NCBI RefSeq assembly: GCF_038069765.1
Contig: NZ_JBBPFS010000003.1
Span: forward strand, 248,001 to 312,000
DNA from: Arthrobacter_B sp038069765
GTDB lineage: Bacteria; Actinomycetota; Actinomycetes; Actinomycetales; Micrococcaceae
Direction: 5' to 3'
Length of the DNA stretch: 64,000 nt
Below, piece by piece: positions 27,727 to 36,974 of this stretch. The number at the start of each line of letters is the position of its first letter. Position 1 is the first letter of the stretch. Made by a program: the position numbers and the translations under genes. Below the pieces are notes generated by a model. It saw only the letters and a program-made list of their open reading frames with translations. It had not been told where the DNA came from and did not search any database.

Positions 27727-29199
27727 TGACGGGTCGGCGATGCCAACGTACTGCGTGTAAAGGTACTCTTCGATGCCCTCGGCTCCGCCTTCGCGGCCCA
27801 AGCCGGACTGCTTGACGCCGCCGAACGGTGCTGCCGCATTGGACACGACACCGGCGTTCAGCCCGAGCATGCCGGTTTCCAGCTTCTCGCCGATGCGGAG
27901 GCCGCGGTTCAGGTCCTCCGTGAAGACGTAGGCCACCAGTCCGTATTCGGTGTTGTTGGCCAGGGCGACGGCTTCGTCCTCAGTGGCGAAGGTGACGATC
28001 GGTGCCACGGGACCGAAGATTTCCTCCTTGAGGATCCGGGCATCCGCGGCGACGTTCTTGAGCACTGTCGGCTGGTAGAAGTAGCCCGGTCCGTCCACCG
28101 GAGAGCCGCCCACCACAGCCGAGGCACCGCCGTCGACCGCGTCAGTAACCAGCGAGTGCACCTTGTCGCGGCTCTTCGCGTCAATCAGCGGGCCGATCTT
28201 GGACTCGTCTTCGGTACCGCGGGCCGTGGTCATGGCACCGACCTTGGCAGCGAACTTCTCCGCAAATTCATCCACCACCGATTCGTGCACGATGAACCGG
28301 TTCGCAGCGGTGCAGGCCTCACCCATGTTCCGCAGCTTGGCGGCCATTGCACCGGCCACGGCCTTGTCGACGTCGGCGTCCTCGAAGACGACAAACGGCG
28401 CGTTGCCCCCGAGCTCCATCGACGTGCGCAGAACCCGGTCCGCGGCGTCACGGATCAGGCTCTGGCCCACAGGGGTGGAGCCGGTGAAGGAAACCTTGCG
28501 CAGGCGCTCATCCTGCATGATCGGCCCGGTCACATCGCCGGCCGAGGTGGTTGAAACAACGTTCAGGACACCGGCGGGCAGACCTGCCTCGACCATCACG
28601 GCGGCGAAAAGCTGGGAGGTCAGCGGAGTGAGCTTCGCGGGCTTGAGCACCATGGTGCAGCCGGCGGCAACCGCGGGGGCAATCTTGCGCGTGGCCATGG
28701 CCAGCGGGAAGTTCCACGGCGTGATCAGGAGGCACGGGCCCACCGGCTTCTTGTTCACCATCAGGCGGGACTTGCCGTCCGGGGACATGCCGTAGCGGCC
28801 GGAGATGCGGACGGCTTCCTCGGAGAACCAGCGCAGGAATTCGGCGCCGTAGGTGACCTCGCCGCGGGCTTCGGCCAGCGGCTTGCCCATCTCAAGGGTC
28901 ATCAGCAGTGCAAAGTCCTCGGCCCGCTCCGTCACCAGCTCAAAGGCCCGGCGCAGGATTTCCCCGCGTTCCCGCGGCGCCGTCTTAGCCCAGGAGTCCT
29001 GCGCGGCGGCAGCGGCATCCATTGCCAGGGCACCGTCTTCGGCGCTGGCATCAGCAATGCTCAGCAGAACTTTTCCGGTGGCGGGATCTTCGACGTCGAA
29101 GGTCTTTCCGCCGGCTGCTTCCCGCCACTCGCCGTTGATCAACAGTCCGGTGGGAACCTGAGCCAGCAGTGCGGCTTCTCGGTCAGCAGTAATACCCAT
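27718..29199 (-). CDS. gabD: succinate-semialdehyde dehydrogenase (NADP+)
   Basis: The 493-aa protein is an aldehyde dehydrogenase: PWNFPLAMATRKIAPAVAAG, the catalytic Glu in MELGGNAPF and the catalytic Cys in NMGEACTAANR. The KPAKLTPLT and FGGVKQSGLGREGG segments and overall similarity fit the succinate-semialdehyde dehydrogenase group, which oxidises succinate semialdehyde to succinate in GABA breakdown. No GABA transaminase is adjacent, so the substrate is an inference and other semialdehydes are possible. The start is ATG 29199 with GGAGGC 7 nt upstream; the frame further upstream is not gene-like. Confidence 0.88.
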   Translation of the reverse strand: MGITADREAALLAQVPTGLLINGEWREAAGGKTFDVEDPATGKVLLSIADASAEDGALAMDAAAAAQDSWAKTAPRERGEILRRAFELVTERAEDFALLMTLEMGKPLAEARGEVTYGAEFLRWFSEEAVRISGRYGMSPDGKSRLMVNKKPVGPCLLITPWNFPLAMATRKIAPAVAAGCTMVLKPAKLTPLTSQLFAAVMVEAGLPAGVLNVVSTTSAGDVTGPIMQDERLRKVSFTGSTPVGQSLIRDAADRVLRTSMELGGNAPFVVFEDADVDKAVAGAMAAKLRNMGEACTAANRFIVHESVVDEFAEKFAAKVGAMTTARGTEDESKIGPLIDAKSRDKVHSLVTDAVDGGASAVVGGSPVDGPGYFYQPTVLKNVAADARILKEEIFGPVAPIVTFATEDEAVALANNTEYGLVAYVFTEDLNRGLRIGEKLETGMLGLNAGVVSNAAAPFGGVKQSGLGREGGAEGIEEYLYTQYVGIADPSDG

Positions 29200-29431
29200 G
29201 GGGATGCCTCCAAATTCGACAGTGGTTGCCCGGGCGCGTTGCCCGTCATCTGGACTCACCGTATGCGCGTGCCGTTCCGACTGTAAAGACAGAAGTGCAC
29301 CATGACGTGACGGCTTGACTGTGCACTTGGCCAACGCCTGCCCCCTTCGCGAGATGGCAGAAACTGCGTCTCTCAGCGCTGGGAAGGACACTTACTGCCA
29401 GTTCGCGGGGAGTAGGTGCCCGGCAGGCAGG

Positions 29432-30394
29432 TCAGCTGCGGGCAGCCAGAACCGCGGAGTACAGCTCGCGCTTGCTGATCCGGGCGTCCTCGGCCACGGT
29501 GGCGACGGCATCCTTGAGCCGCGCGCCCTGGCTGATCAGGCCGTTCACCGCAGCAACGTGGTCTTCGGGCAGCTCGGGAGCCGATTCCCCGGCTCCGGCG
29601 ACCACGACGGCGATTTCCCCGCGGATCTCGGACGTTTCGGCCCATTCGAGCAGTTCGCGCAGCGGACCCCGCAGCACCTGTTCGTGCAGCTTGGTCAGTT
29701 CGCGGGCGACGGCGGCACGGCGGTCGCCGCCGAACGCCGCGTCCAGTGCGCGCAGCATCGGTTCCAGCCGGTGCGGTGCTTCGAAGAACACCATGGTGCG
29801 CTGTTCCGAAGCCAGGTCCTGCAGCCGGGCGCTGCGTTCCCCGGCCTTCCGGGGCAGGAACCCCTCAAAGCAGAACCGGTCGGTGGGCAGCCCGGACAGC
29901 GCCAGGGCGGTGAGCACGGCGGAAGGCCCGGGTGCCGCAGTGACGGTCAGCCCTTCCTTCGCGGCAGCCTCGACCAGCCGGAAGCCGGGATCGGACACGG
30001 CGGGCATGCCGGCGTCGGTCACCATCAGCAGGGTGGCGCCGCCCCGCACCATGTCGAGCAGATCCGCGGTGCGGGTCGCTTCGTTGTGCTCGTGATAGCT
30101 GATGATCCGTCCGGTGGTGGTGATCTTCAGCGCGGAAACGAGCCGGTGGAGCCGGCGGGTGTCTTCGGCGGCAATGACGTCGGCAGTCTCCAGCAGGCCG
30201 ATCAGCCGGTTGGTCGCATCCCCCATGTTGCCGATCGGAGTGGCCGCCAGCACGATCTGCCCCGCCGCTGCGGGACCGGCCGGGGTGCCTGAAGCGCCGC
30301 CGGCCGACGTACCGGCGGCAGCGGTTGCGCCGCCGTCGTTCTGCGTGTTCTTGGTGGTGCCGGGCCCGGTGCTCTTCTTGCTGGAATTCACCAT
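29432..30394 (-). CDS. rsmI: 16S rRNA (cytidine1402-2'-O)-methyltransferase
   Basis: RsmI methylates the ribose of C1402 in 16S rRNA. The 320-aa protein shows the tetrapyrrole-methylase fold motifs LAATPIGNMGD, AEDTRR, YHEHNE, VTDAGMPAVSDPG and FFEAPHR. The first 45 residues are a Lys/Thr/Gly/Ala-rich tail, so it is longer than the usual 280 or so. It diverges from the protein mannosyltransferase gene with only 58 nt between start codons, an arrangement conserved in actinobacteria. Confidence 0.95.
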   Translation of the reverse strand: MVNSSKKSTGPGTTKNTQNDGGATAAAGTSAGGASGTPAGPAAAGQIVLAATPIGNMGDATNRLIGLLETADVIAAEDTRRLHRLVSALKITTTGRIISYHEHNEATRTADLLDMVRGGATLLMVTDAGMPAVSDPGFRLVEAAAKEGLTVTAAPGPSAVLTALALSGLPTDRFCFEGFLPRKAGERSARLQDLASEQRTMVFFEAPHRLEPMLRALDAAFGGDRRAAVARELTKLHEQVLRGPLRELLEWAETSEIRGEIAVVVAGAGESAPELPEDHVAAVNGLISQGARLKDAVATVAEDARISKRELYSAVLAARS

Positions 30395-30439
30395 CTAACC
30401 CTACGCGAGTTGGGGGAACGGAACGCCCGGCGGCAGCTA

Positions 30440-30445
30440 TAGAGT
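30440..30445 (+). promoter_or_regulatory. -10 box of the mannosyltransferase gene, leaderless arrangement
   Basis: TAGAGT precedes the GTG at 30453 by 7 nt. This favours 30453 over the in-frame GTG at 30444, which lies inside the box. Confidence 0.5.
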
Positions 30446-30452
30446 GGAGCGC

Positions 30453-32090
30453 GTGAGTCTGACCGTGAGCGAGACCCCAGCCCCCGGCCCGGCGCCGCTT
30501 GTCCAGGACCCCCGTGAGGCGTACCGCTTCACCGCGCTGCGGAACCGCCTGCTGGGATGGGCACCGGGCACCACGTTTTCCCTTGGCCTCTGGGGCTGGC
30601 TCCTGCCCCTGATGGCCGCCGTCGTCGGCGGGGTGCTGCGTTTTGTCCGGCTGGGGGAACCGCGTTCCCTGGTCTTCGACGAGACCTACTACGTCAAGGA
30701 TGCCTATTCGTATCTGGTCTCCGGCTACGAGCGTGAGTGGCCCGAAGACGCCAACGCCTCGTTCAACGCCGGCATCCCGGACATCCTGCTGGACACTCCC
30801 GAGTACGTGGTTCACCCTCCCGTGGGGAAGTGGATGATCGCTGCGGGGATGGCGGTCTTCGGCGCGGACAACAGTTTTGGCTGGCGTTTCGGTGCCGCGC
30901 TCACCGGCACCCTGACCGTCCTGCTGGTGGGCCTCATTGCCGTCCGGCTCTTCCGTTCGCCGCTGCTCGGCGGGATCGCCGGACTGCTGCTGGCCGTCGA
31001 CGGACACCATCTGGTGCATTCGCGCACGTCGCTGCTGGATGTCTTCCTGACCTTCTGGATCGTGGCCGCTTTCGGTGCTCTGCTGCTGGACCGCGACGAC
31101 GGACGGCGCCGGCTGGCGCGCAAGCTCTCCGCCGGGGCACGCGGAGGACCGCCGCCGGCGGGAGCCCTGCTGTACGGTCCGTGGCTGCTGTGGCGGCCCT
31201 GGCGGCTGGCCGCGGGCATCTGCCTGGGCCTGGCTGTCGGCACCAAGTGGTCGGCCCTGGCCTTTGTTGCGGTTTTCGGCCTGATGACGGTGCTCTGGGA
31301 CGTGGGAGCACGCCGGGTGGCCGGCATCCGCTCCTGGCCCGCCGCGGGGCTGCTCAAGGACGGAGTGCCCGCCTTCTTCACGATCATTCCGGCCGCGGCG
31401 CTGGCCTACCTCGCCTCATGGACCGGCTGGCTTCGGTCCTCCGACGCCTACGGCCGCAACTGGGCGCAGGACAACCCGTCGCAAACCTGGGGCTGGCTGC
31501 CCGACTGGCTGCGGTCCCTGGCTGAATACCACCGCAGCGCCTACAGCTTCCACAACGGCCTCAGCTCTGAACACACGTACGAATCCAGCGCCTGGAGCTG
31601 GCTCTTCATGGGCCGCCCGACGTCGTTCTTCTACGAATCGGCGACGCTGGGTGTTGACGGGTGCACCGCCGACTCGTGCAGCACGGCCGTCTCCGTGGTG
31701 GGAAACCCCCTGATCTGGTGGGCGGCTGCGCTCTCCCTGCTGGTCCTCCTGTTCTGCTGGATCGGCCGCCGCGACTGGCGTGCCGGAGCGGTGCTTGCCG
31801 GCATTGCCGCCGGCTACCTTCCGTGGTTCGCGTATCCGGAGCGCACCACGTTCTTCTTCTACGCGGTGTCCTTCGAGCCGTTCCTGATCCTGTCCCTGAC
31901 CTGGGTGCTGGGGCTGGTCCTGGGCCGGAAAACCAATCCCCTCCCCCGCCGCCGGGCCGGTACCGCGGCGGTCGCCGTGTTCCTGCTGGCAGCCGTTCTG
32001 GTGAGCGCATTCTTCCTGCCGGTCTGGACGGCCGAAACTATCCCGTATTCTGACTGGCGGCTGCGTATGTGGATGCCCAGCTGGATTTAG
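30453..32090 (+). CDS. pmt: dolichyl-phosphate-mannose--protein mannosyltransferase
   Basis: Pmt (GT39) transfers mannose from polyprenyl-phosphate-mannose to Ser/Thr of exported proteins. The 545-aa product has about ten membrane helices. The first outer loop has the acidic pair in FDETYYVKDAYSY, followed by HPPVGKWMIA. A C-terminal PMT region ends in a helix and the tail DWRLRMWMP. GTG 30453 is preferred because of its -10 box; 30444 is possible. The divergent rsmI-pmt pair is typical of actinobacteria. manA further along the window may feed the mannose donor pathway. Confidence 0.93.
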   Translation: MSLTVSETPAPGPAPLVQDPREAYRFTALRNRLLGWAPGTTFSLGLWGWLLPLMAAVVGGVLRFVRLGEPRSLVFDETYYVKDAYSYLVSGYEREWPEDANASFNAGIPDILLDTPEYVVHPPVGKWMIAAGMAVFGADNSFGWRFGAALTGTLTVLLVGLIAVRLFRSPLLGGIAGLLLAVDGHHLVHSRTSLLDVFLTFWIVAAFGALLLDRDDGRRRLARKLSAGARGGPPPAGALLYGPWLLWRPWRLAAGICLGLAVGTKWSALAFVAVFGLMTVLWDVGARRVAGIRSWPAAGLLKDGVPAFFTIIPAAALAYLASWTGWLRSSDAYGRNWAQDNPSQTWGWLPDWLRSLAEYHRSAYSFHNGLSSEHTYESSAWSWLFMGRPTSFFYESATLGVDGCTADSCSTAVSVVGNPLIWWAAALSLLVLLFCWIGRRDWRAGAVLAGIAAGYLPWFAYPERTTFFFYAVSFEPFLILSLTWVLGLVLGRKTNPLPRRRAGTAAVAVFLLAAVLVSAFFLPVWTAETIPYSDWRLRMWMPSWI

Positions 32091-32132
32091 TCTCATTACC
32101 CATGTGCGCAGGCACAGAAAGAGAGGCCAACG

Positions 32133-33947
32133 GTGCGCGAATCCGCCACTGATTTACTGGTCCATCTCCCCGCGGAGTCGAACATCACCGACATCCTGGT
32201 GGGACTGCATGCGAAGACCCCCAACCATCCCCTGTTCTCACTGAAGAGCGACGGCGGATGGAAAGACGTGACCGCCAATGACTTCCTGGCCTCTGTCAGC
32301 GAGCTGGCCAAGGGCCTGATTGCGCGCGGCGTCCGCCCCGGCGACAGCGTGGCCGTCATGTCCAAGACCCGTTACGAGTGGACCCTGGTGGACCTGGCCG
32401 TATGGTTCGCCGGCGCCGTCACCGTGCCCATCTACGAGACGTCCTCCCCCTCGCAGGTGGAGTGGATCCTTGAAGACTCCGGCGCCGCCCATGTGTTTGT
32501 CGAAGATGCCCGCAAAGCCGCGGTTGCCTCCGCTGCCGCTGCCGCCGGCGACCTTGACGTCCAGCTGTGGCTGATGAACAACGACGACGCCGAGGGCGCC
32601 TTCAGCGAACTGGCCGCCGCCGGTTCCGCCGTCGACGATGACCGGCTGGAAGCCGCACGCACCACAGCCGGGCTGGAGTCCGTGGCCTCCATGGTCTACA
32701 CCTCCGGAACCACGGGCCGTCCCAAGGGCTGCGAAATCACGCACGGCAACTTTGCCCTCTTTGGGGTCAACATTGTTGAGTTCCTGCCGGAAATGCTCAA
32801 GGAAAAGGACGTCAGCACGCTGATGTTCCTGCCGCTGGCGCATGTGCTGGCCCGTGCCGTGCAGGTTGGCTGCCTGGCTGCGGGCGTGCGCGTTGGCCAT
32901 TCCGGCAGCGCCGCGGACCTGATGGGCGACTTGAAGTCCTTCCAGCCCACGTTCCTGCTCGCCGTTCCCCGGATTTTCGAGAAGATCTACGCCGGGGCGC
33001 AGCAGTCCGCCGAGGCGGCCGGCAAGGGCAAGCTGTTTGCAGCAGCCGCGGAAACCGCAGTGGCGTACTCCACCGCCGTTGACGCCGCCTCCCGCGGAGG
33101 CAGGGGCCCGTCCGTGGCGCTGAAGCTGCGGCACAAGCTCTTCGACAAGATGCTGTATCCGAAGGTCCGCAACGTGTTCGGCGGCAAGCTGACCTACGCC
33201 ATCAGCGGCGCGTCCGCGCTGAGCCCGCAGCTCTCGCACTTCTTCCGCGGCGCCGGCGTGATGGTGCTGGAGGGGTACGGCCTGACCGAGACGACGGCGC
33301 CGGCCACCGTGAACACCGTTCCGCTCTCCCGTGCCGGTTCGGTGGGCCTGGCCCTGCCCGGAACCGCCATCCGGATTGCCGACGACGGCGAGGTGCTGAT
33401 CAGCGGCGCCGGTGTCTTCAAGGGTTATCACAACAACCCCGAAGCCAACGCTGCCGCCTTCACCGGTGAATGGTTCCATTCCGGGGACATGGGGTCCCTG
33501 GACGAGGACGGTTTCCTGTCGATCACGGGCCGGAAAAAGGACATCCTGGTGACGGCCGGGGGCAAGAACATCGCCCCCGGACCGCTGGAAGAGAAGATCC
33601 GGGAGCACCGCCTGGTGTCCCAGGCGATCGTCGTCGGCGAGGGTCGGCCGTTTGTGACCGCCCTGCTGACGCTCGACGACGAGACCCTGGCGGCATGGGC
33701 CCGCGAAAACGGCTCAGCGGTGACCGCGAAGACGGCCGCGGATGATCCTCTGGTCCGCGCTTCCCTGCAGGAAGCGGTGGACGCGGCGAACGCCACGGTC
33801 TCCCAGGCTGAGCAGATCCGTAAGTTCACGGTGCTGCCGCAGGACTTCTCCCTGGAGTCCGGCCACCTGACGGCAACGCTGAAGCTGCGCCGCAACGCAG
33901 TGATCGCCGACTACTCCGCCGAAGTGGAGAAGCTTTACACGAAGTAG
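32133..33947 (+). CDS. long-chain acyl-CoA synthetase (AMP-forming)
   Basis: The 604-aa enzyme belongs to the ANL adenylate-forming superfamily and probably activates fatty acids to acyl-CoA. The P-loop MVYTSGTTGRPKG is at about 187-200. EGYGLTETTAP, WFHSGDMGSLDEDGFL and ITGRKKDILVTAGGKNIAP supply the remaining core motifs; the last Lys-bearing A10 region is near the C-terminus (SGHLTATLKLRR). Length and motifs fit the bacterial FadD15-like group. The start is GTG 32133 with GAGAGG upstream, 42 nt after the mannosyltransferase stop. Chain-length preference cannot be read from the sequence. Confidence 0.93.
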   Translation: MRESATDLLVHLPAESNITDILVGLHAKTPNHPLFSLKSDGGWKDVTANDFLASVSELAKGLIARGVRPGDSVAVMSKTRYEWTLVDLAVWFAGAVTVPIYETSSPSQVEWILEDSGAAHVFVEDARKAAVASAAAAAGDLDVQLWLMNNDDAEGAFSELAAAGSAVDDDRLEAARTTAGLESVASMVYTSGTTGRPKGCEITHGNFALFGVNIVEFLPEMLKEKDVSTLMFLPLAHVLARAVQVGCLAAGVRVGHSGSAADLMGDLKSFQPTFLLAVPRIFEKIYAGAQQSAEAAGKGKLFAAAAETAVAYSTAVDAASRGGRGPSVALKLRHKLFDKMLYPKVRNVFGGKLTYAISGASALSPQLSHFFRGAGVMVLEGYGLTETTAPATVNTVPLSRAGSVGLALPGTAIRIADDGEVLISGAGVFKGYHNNPEANAAAFTGEWFHSGDMGSLDEDGFLSITGRKKDILVTAGGKNIAPGPLEEKIREHRLVSQAIVVGEGRPFVTALLTLDDETLAAWARENGSAVTAKTAADDPLVRASLQEAVDAANATVSQAEQIRKFTVLPQDFSLESGHLTATLKLRRNAVIADYSAEVEKLYTK

Positions 33948-33967
33948 CCTCACGGCCTTTTGGCCAG

Positions 33968-34013
33968 AAAAAGAAACTGCACGCCTCCGGACGGAGACGT
34001 GCAGTTTCTTTTT
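33968..34013. terminator. strong bidirectional Rho-independent terminator
   Basis: A 16-bp perfect stem (AAAAAGAAACTGCACG with its complement) has an inner CTCCG/CGGAG step and ends in TTTCTTTTT. It lies between the convergent acyl-CoA synthetase and DUF1461-like genes. Confidence 0.95.
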
Positions 34014-34044
34014 GTCGGCGCCGGGTGCGGCGGACCGCCTCCGG

Positions 34045-35709
34045 TTAGACAGCTTCCAGCGAGTCGAGGTAGCGGCGGCGGGCCGCTTCCTGCTTGCTGC
34101 GGGCGCGCTCCCTCCGGGCCTTCGTAGGCCAGGCGCAGACCAGGACGATAAGGCAGGTCAGCAGCACGAGAGCGGCAATGGCGATTCCGGCATCCATCCA
34201 GAACTGGGCCGGGAAGAGCCGGATCAGGGTGTCATCCATCCGGAACGTCCAGTTGCCGTTGGCGAAGAAGATCGTGTGCACCTGGGTGAAGAAACTCTCC
34301 CAGCCCAGGACCGCGGTCACGATCAGGGCGCCCACCAGCACCAGGGTCAGCACCGCACCGGAGAACAGCGCACGGCGGATTCCTCCGGGGCTGCGCTTGG
34401 CCAGATACACGCAGGCGAGCAGGCTCAGCACGGCCATGGCCAGCGCCGAGACAAACGCGATGGTCAGGACGGTCTTCACATCAGCCATGTGGCTGACTTC
34501 GCTCTCCAGGTACAGCGGCTCTCCGCCGGTGGTGACTAGGTCGCCAAGGTAGCGGGCGCCGGCGAAGTTCAACAGGTAATCCACGGCGTAGGAACCGTAG
34601 GTCATCCGGTCGTCGGTGGAGAAGCCGTAGCTGTCCGCCGGGAACCCCGGCCGGTGGTACTCGATCCAGAGGAAGACGGGGGTCGCGACGGCGCGGATGG
34701 CTGCCGCGAGCAGCATCACCGGGAAGAACACCGCAATCATCACCTGCAGGATGCGTGCCAGGACAGGTTTTGCCGCCCCGGCCCGTTCCCGTTCCTCGGT
34801 CCGTCGGCGGGCTTCCTCCTCGGAGATCTCGTCATCGGCATCCCGGTGGACCGGCGTGTCCTCGCCGGGCAGGGCACCGGACGGGTCCGCGTCCCCGGTT
34901 CCCTTCCCGGTGTCGGCAGCCGACGACGGCGATGCGCCGGCGGACGTGCTGATCCGGGCGGTTTGAGGTGCGGCCGCCGATGCACCGGACGCAGCCGCAG
35001 CGGAGCCGGCAAGCGCTCCGGCGCCGGCAGCGGCGAGCGGCGTTGCGCCAGCAGTTGCGCCAGCAGTTGCGTCAGCAGTTGCGGTCCCGGTGGCTGCGGT
35101 GTCCGAAGCTGCGGACTCGGAGCTTGCAGCCTCGGGAGCAGCTGCGGCAGCAGCGGAAGTCCCTGCTGTTCCGGAGCCGCCGGCTGCATGACTGCCGGAC
35201 GGAGGCAGGGTGGCGTTGATGTCTCCCGCCTGCTTCAGCTCCTCCTCCGACAGATCCGCGTAACCGCTCAGGTTGGGCATGGTGCTGGCACGGCGCATGG
35301 GCAGGCTGCTGCGCTGGGCCAGGGAGGGATGTCCTCCCGGAACGACGTCGCCGTCGGCCCCCGCGGCACTGCCGCGGGTCTCGGCGCCGACAACTGCAGC
35401 GTCGGCCGGTGTTCCTGTGGCATCGGCAAAGGCAGCGTCCCAGTCGTCGTGGTCCAGACCGTCGTCGGCGGGGCCGCTCTTGGTGTTCCCGGCCGCCGCT
35501 TCGGCCGTTGACGCGTCCGTTCCTGCAACACCCGTTCCTGCAGCCGCCGGGGCTTCAGCACCGGTTCCTGCAGCGTGGTCACCGCTGACGATGGTTTCGC
35601 TGGCGTCGCTAAGGCCGTCTCCGCTGCCCGATTCGGTCCGTTCCCGGCCGGTATCTGCGGAGCCTTCGGGCGTCGGTTTTTGCTGGGGGGTATCGTCCTG
35701 GCTTGCCAC
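34045..35709 (-). CDS. DUF1461 / TIGR01906-like integral membrane protein with long low-complexity N-terminus
   Basis: The 554-aa protein has two unlike parts. Residues 1-330 are disordered Ala/Gly/Ser/Asp-rich sequence without recognised domains. Residues about 330-540 have four or five membrane helices and a long outer loop containing GFSTDDRMTYGSYAVDYLL and FFANGNWTFRMDDTLI, the pattern of the DUF1461 membrane family of unknown function. A Lys/Arg-rich tail follows. GTG 35709 is chosen because GAGGA lies 6 nt upstream; another GTG is five codons earlier. The extended N-terminus is far longer than the membrane core needs. Confidence 0.8.
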   Translation of the reverse strand: MASQDDTPQQKPTPEGSADTGRERTESGSGDGLSDASETIVSGDHAAGTGAEAPAAAGTGVAGTDASTAEAAAGNTKSGPADDGLDHDDWDAAFADATGTPADAAVVGAETRGSAAGADGDVVPGGHPSLAQRSSLPMRRASTMPNLSGYADLSEEELKQAGDINATLPPSGSHAAGGSGTAGTSAAAAAAPEAASSESAASDTAATGTATADATAGATAGATPLAAAGAGALAGSAAAASGASAAAPQTARISTSAGASPSSAADTGKGTGDADPSGALPGEDTPVHRDADDEISEEEARRRTEERERAGAAKPVLARILQVMIAVFFPVMLLAAAIRAVATPVFLWIEYHRPGFPADSYGFSTDDRMTYGSYAVDYLLNFAGARYLGDLVTTGGEPLYLESEVSHMADVKTVLTIAFVSALAMAVLSLLACVYLAKRSPGGIRRALFSGAVLTLVLVGALIVTAVLGWESFFTQVHTIFFANGNWTFRMDDTLIRLFPAQFWMDAGIAIAALVLLTCLIVLVCAWPTKARRERARSKQEAARRRYLDSLEAV

Positions 35710-35736
35710 TACTTCCTCTTTCACTTCCCTGGCCTG

Positions 35737-35781
35737 TCAGTACGGCCTTTTTGCGGATTCCGGTGGGCTTTCGGGCTCCAT
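35737..35781 (-). CDS. possible 14-codon upstream ORF
   Basis: An ATG at 35781 opens a 14-codon frame ending 27 nt before the chosen start of the DUF1461-like gene. TAGGGT (35791-35796, minus strand) lies 9 nt before this ATG, so a transcript could start at or close to it. It may be a leader peptide, or merely the 5' leader of the downstream gene. No homologue is recognised. Confidence 0.2.
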   Translation of the reverse strand: MEPESPPESAKRPY

Positions 35782-35914
35782 CCTCCTTCGACCCTACCGG
35801 GAGAGCGCAGCGGGAATCGGCAGCCACCCCGAACCGGCTGCAGTGTCCACCCGACCGTTATGCTTTTGTCGCCTCCTGCGGCTGCCGCCGGAGGGCTTCC
35901 GCAGTCGGTTCGGT

Positions 35915-36910
35915 TCACGCAGTCCGCAGCGCATCCCCGCTGTCGCGCCGGGACAGGTCGCCGCGGTGCCCCTCCCGGTAGGCCCGCCCGCCCAGGACCA
36001 GCGTGTAGGCCCAGTAGGCGCCGAAGAGCGCCGCACCGATCGTCATCCGCAGCCAGGTGGGCAGCGGCGAGGGGGTGACAAAACCCTCCACGAGACCGGA
36101 CAGGAACAGCACGATCACCAGGCCCAGCGCCACGGTGAACAGCGACCGGCCCTCGGCGGCGACGGCGGTTGACCGGGTTTGCCGGCCCGGCGCCACCCAC
36201 GCCCAGAAGATCCGCAGTCCGGCAGCCACGGCTATGAACACGGCCGTCAGCTCCATGAGGCCGTGCGGCAGGATGTAGCTGAAGAAGACGTCCAACTCAC
36301 CGTAGGCGGCCATCGTTCCGCCTGCTATCCCCACGTTCAGGGCATTCTGGTAAAGGACATACGGCCCCCAGATCCCGGTGATCCCGAAGGCAACGGACTG
36401 AAGTGCGATCCAGGCATTGTTGGTCCACACCTGGCCCGCAAAAGAGGCGGCGGGGTTCTCGGAGTAGTAGGCAGCGAAGTCCCGCTCCACGTATTCCCGG
36501 ACCTGCGCATCCGATCCAAGCGCCGCGGAGATGACTCCGGGCGTGGACGCCGCCCACATGCCGGCGAGCCAGGCCGTGAGGATAAAGGCTGCTCCCACGA
36601 CAAGGGTCAACCAGCGGAGCCGGTAAAAGCCCGCCGGAAGGGCAATCACGAAGAAGGACACCAGGTCCTCGAGGAAGTTCGAGCGGGCGCCGGTGAAACG
36701 GGTCCTGGCACGGGAGAGCCGCATGGACAGAGCCGCGGACAGGGCACCTTCGGGGGCCACCGACCGGATGGTGGACAGATGGGCGGAGGTGCGCCGGTAC
36801 AGCCGCAGCAGCTCGTCAGCCTCCTCGCCGCTGAGCCGGCGGCGCGCTGAAAGTTCGTCCAGGCGCTGCCAGTCCGGAGCGTGCACTGCGCTGAAGGCAT
36901 CCATATCCAC
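35915..36910 (-). CDS. SpoIIM-like (stage II sporulation protein M family) membrane protein
   Basis: The 331-aa protein has an N-terminal helical cytoplasmic part (RLDELSARRRLSGEEADELLRLY, split here as LSARRRLSGEEADELL) and about six membrane helices. Between them are a conserved NNAWIALQSVAFGITG segment and FSYILPHGLMELTAVFIA, which mark the SpoIIM family. In sporulators SpoIIM serves septal peptidoglycan removal; in non-sporulating actinobacteria the role is unknown. It is divergent from the RDD gene, a pairing often found in this phylum. GTG 36910 is the start. Confidence 0.9.
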   Translation of the reverse strand: MDMDAFSAVHAPDWQRLDELSARRRLSGEEADELLRLYRRTSAHLSTIRSVAPEGALSAALSMRLSRARTRFTGARSNFLEDLVSFFVIALPAGFYRLRWLTLVVGAAFILTAWLAGMWAASTPGVISAALGSDAQVREYVERDFAAYYSENPAASFAGQVWTNNAWIALQSVAFGITGIWGPYVLYQNALNVGIAGGTMAAYGELDVFFSYILPHGLMELTAVFIAVAAGLRIFWAWVAPGRQTRSTAVAAEGRSLFTVALGLVIVLFLSGLVEGFVTPSPLPTWLRMTIGAALFGAYWAYTLVLGGRAYREGHRGDLSRRDSGDALRTA

Positions 36911-36916
36911 GACTAC

Positions 36917-36922
36917 ACCCTA
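36917..36922 (-). promoter_or_regulatory. -10 box of the SpoIIM-like gene, leaderless arrangement
   Basis: TAGGGT lies 6 nt before the GTG at 36910 on the minus strand and there is no ribosome-binding site. Confidence 0.5.
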
Positions 36923-36974
36923 ACGCTGGGTACAGTGGAGTTCCCACCACGAATTGCCGCTGCGAGGAGTACGT

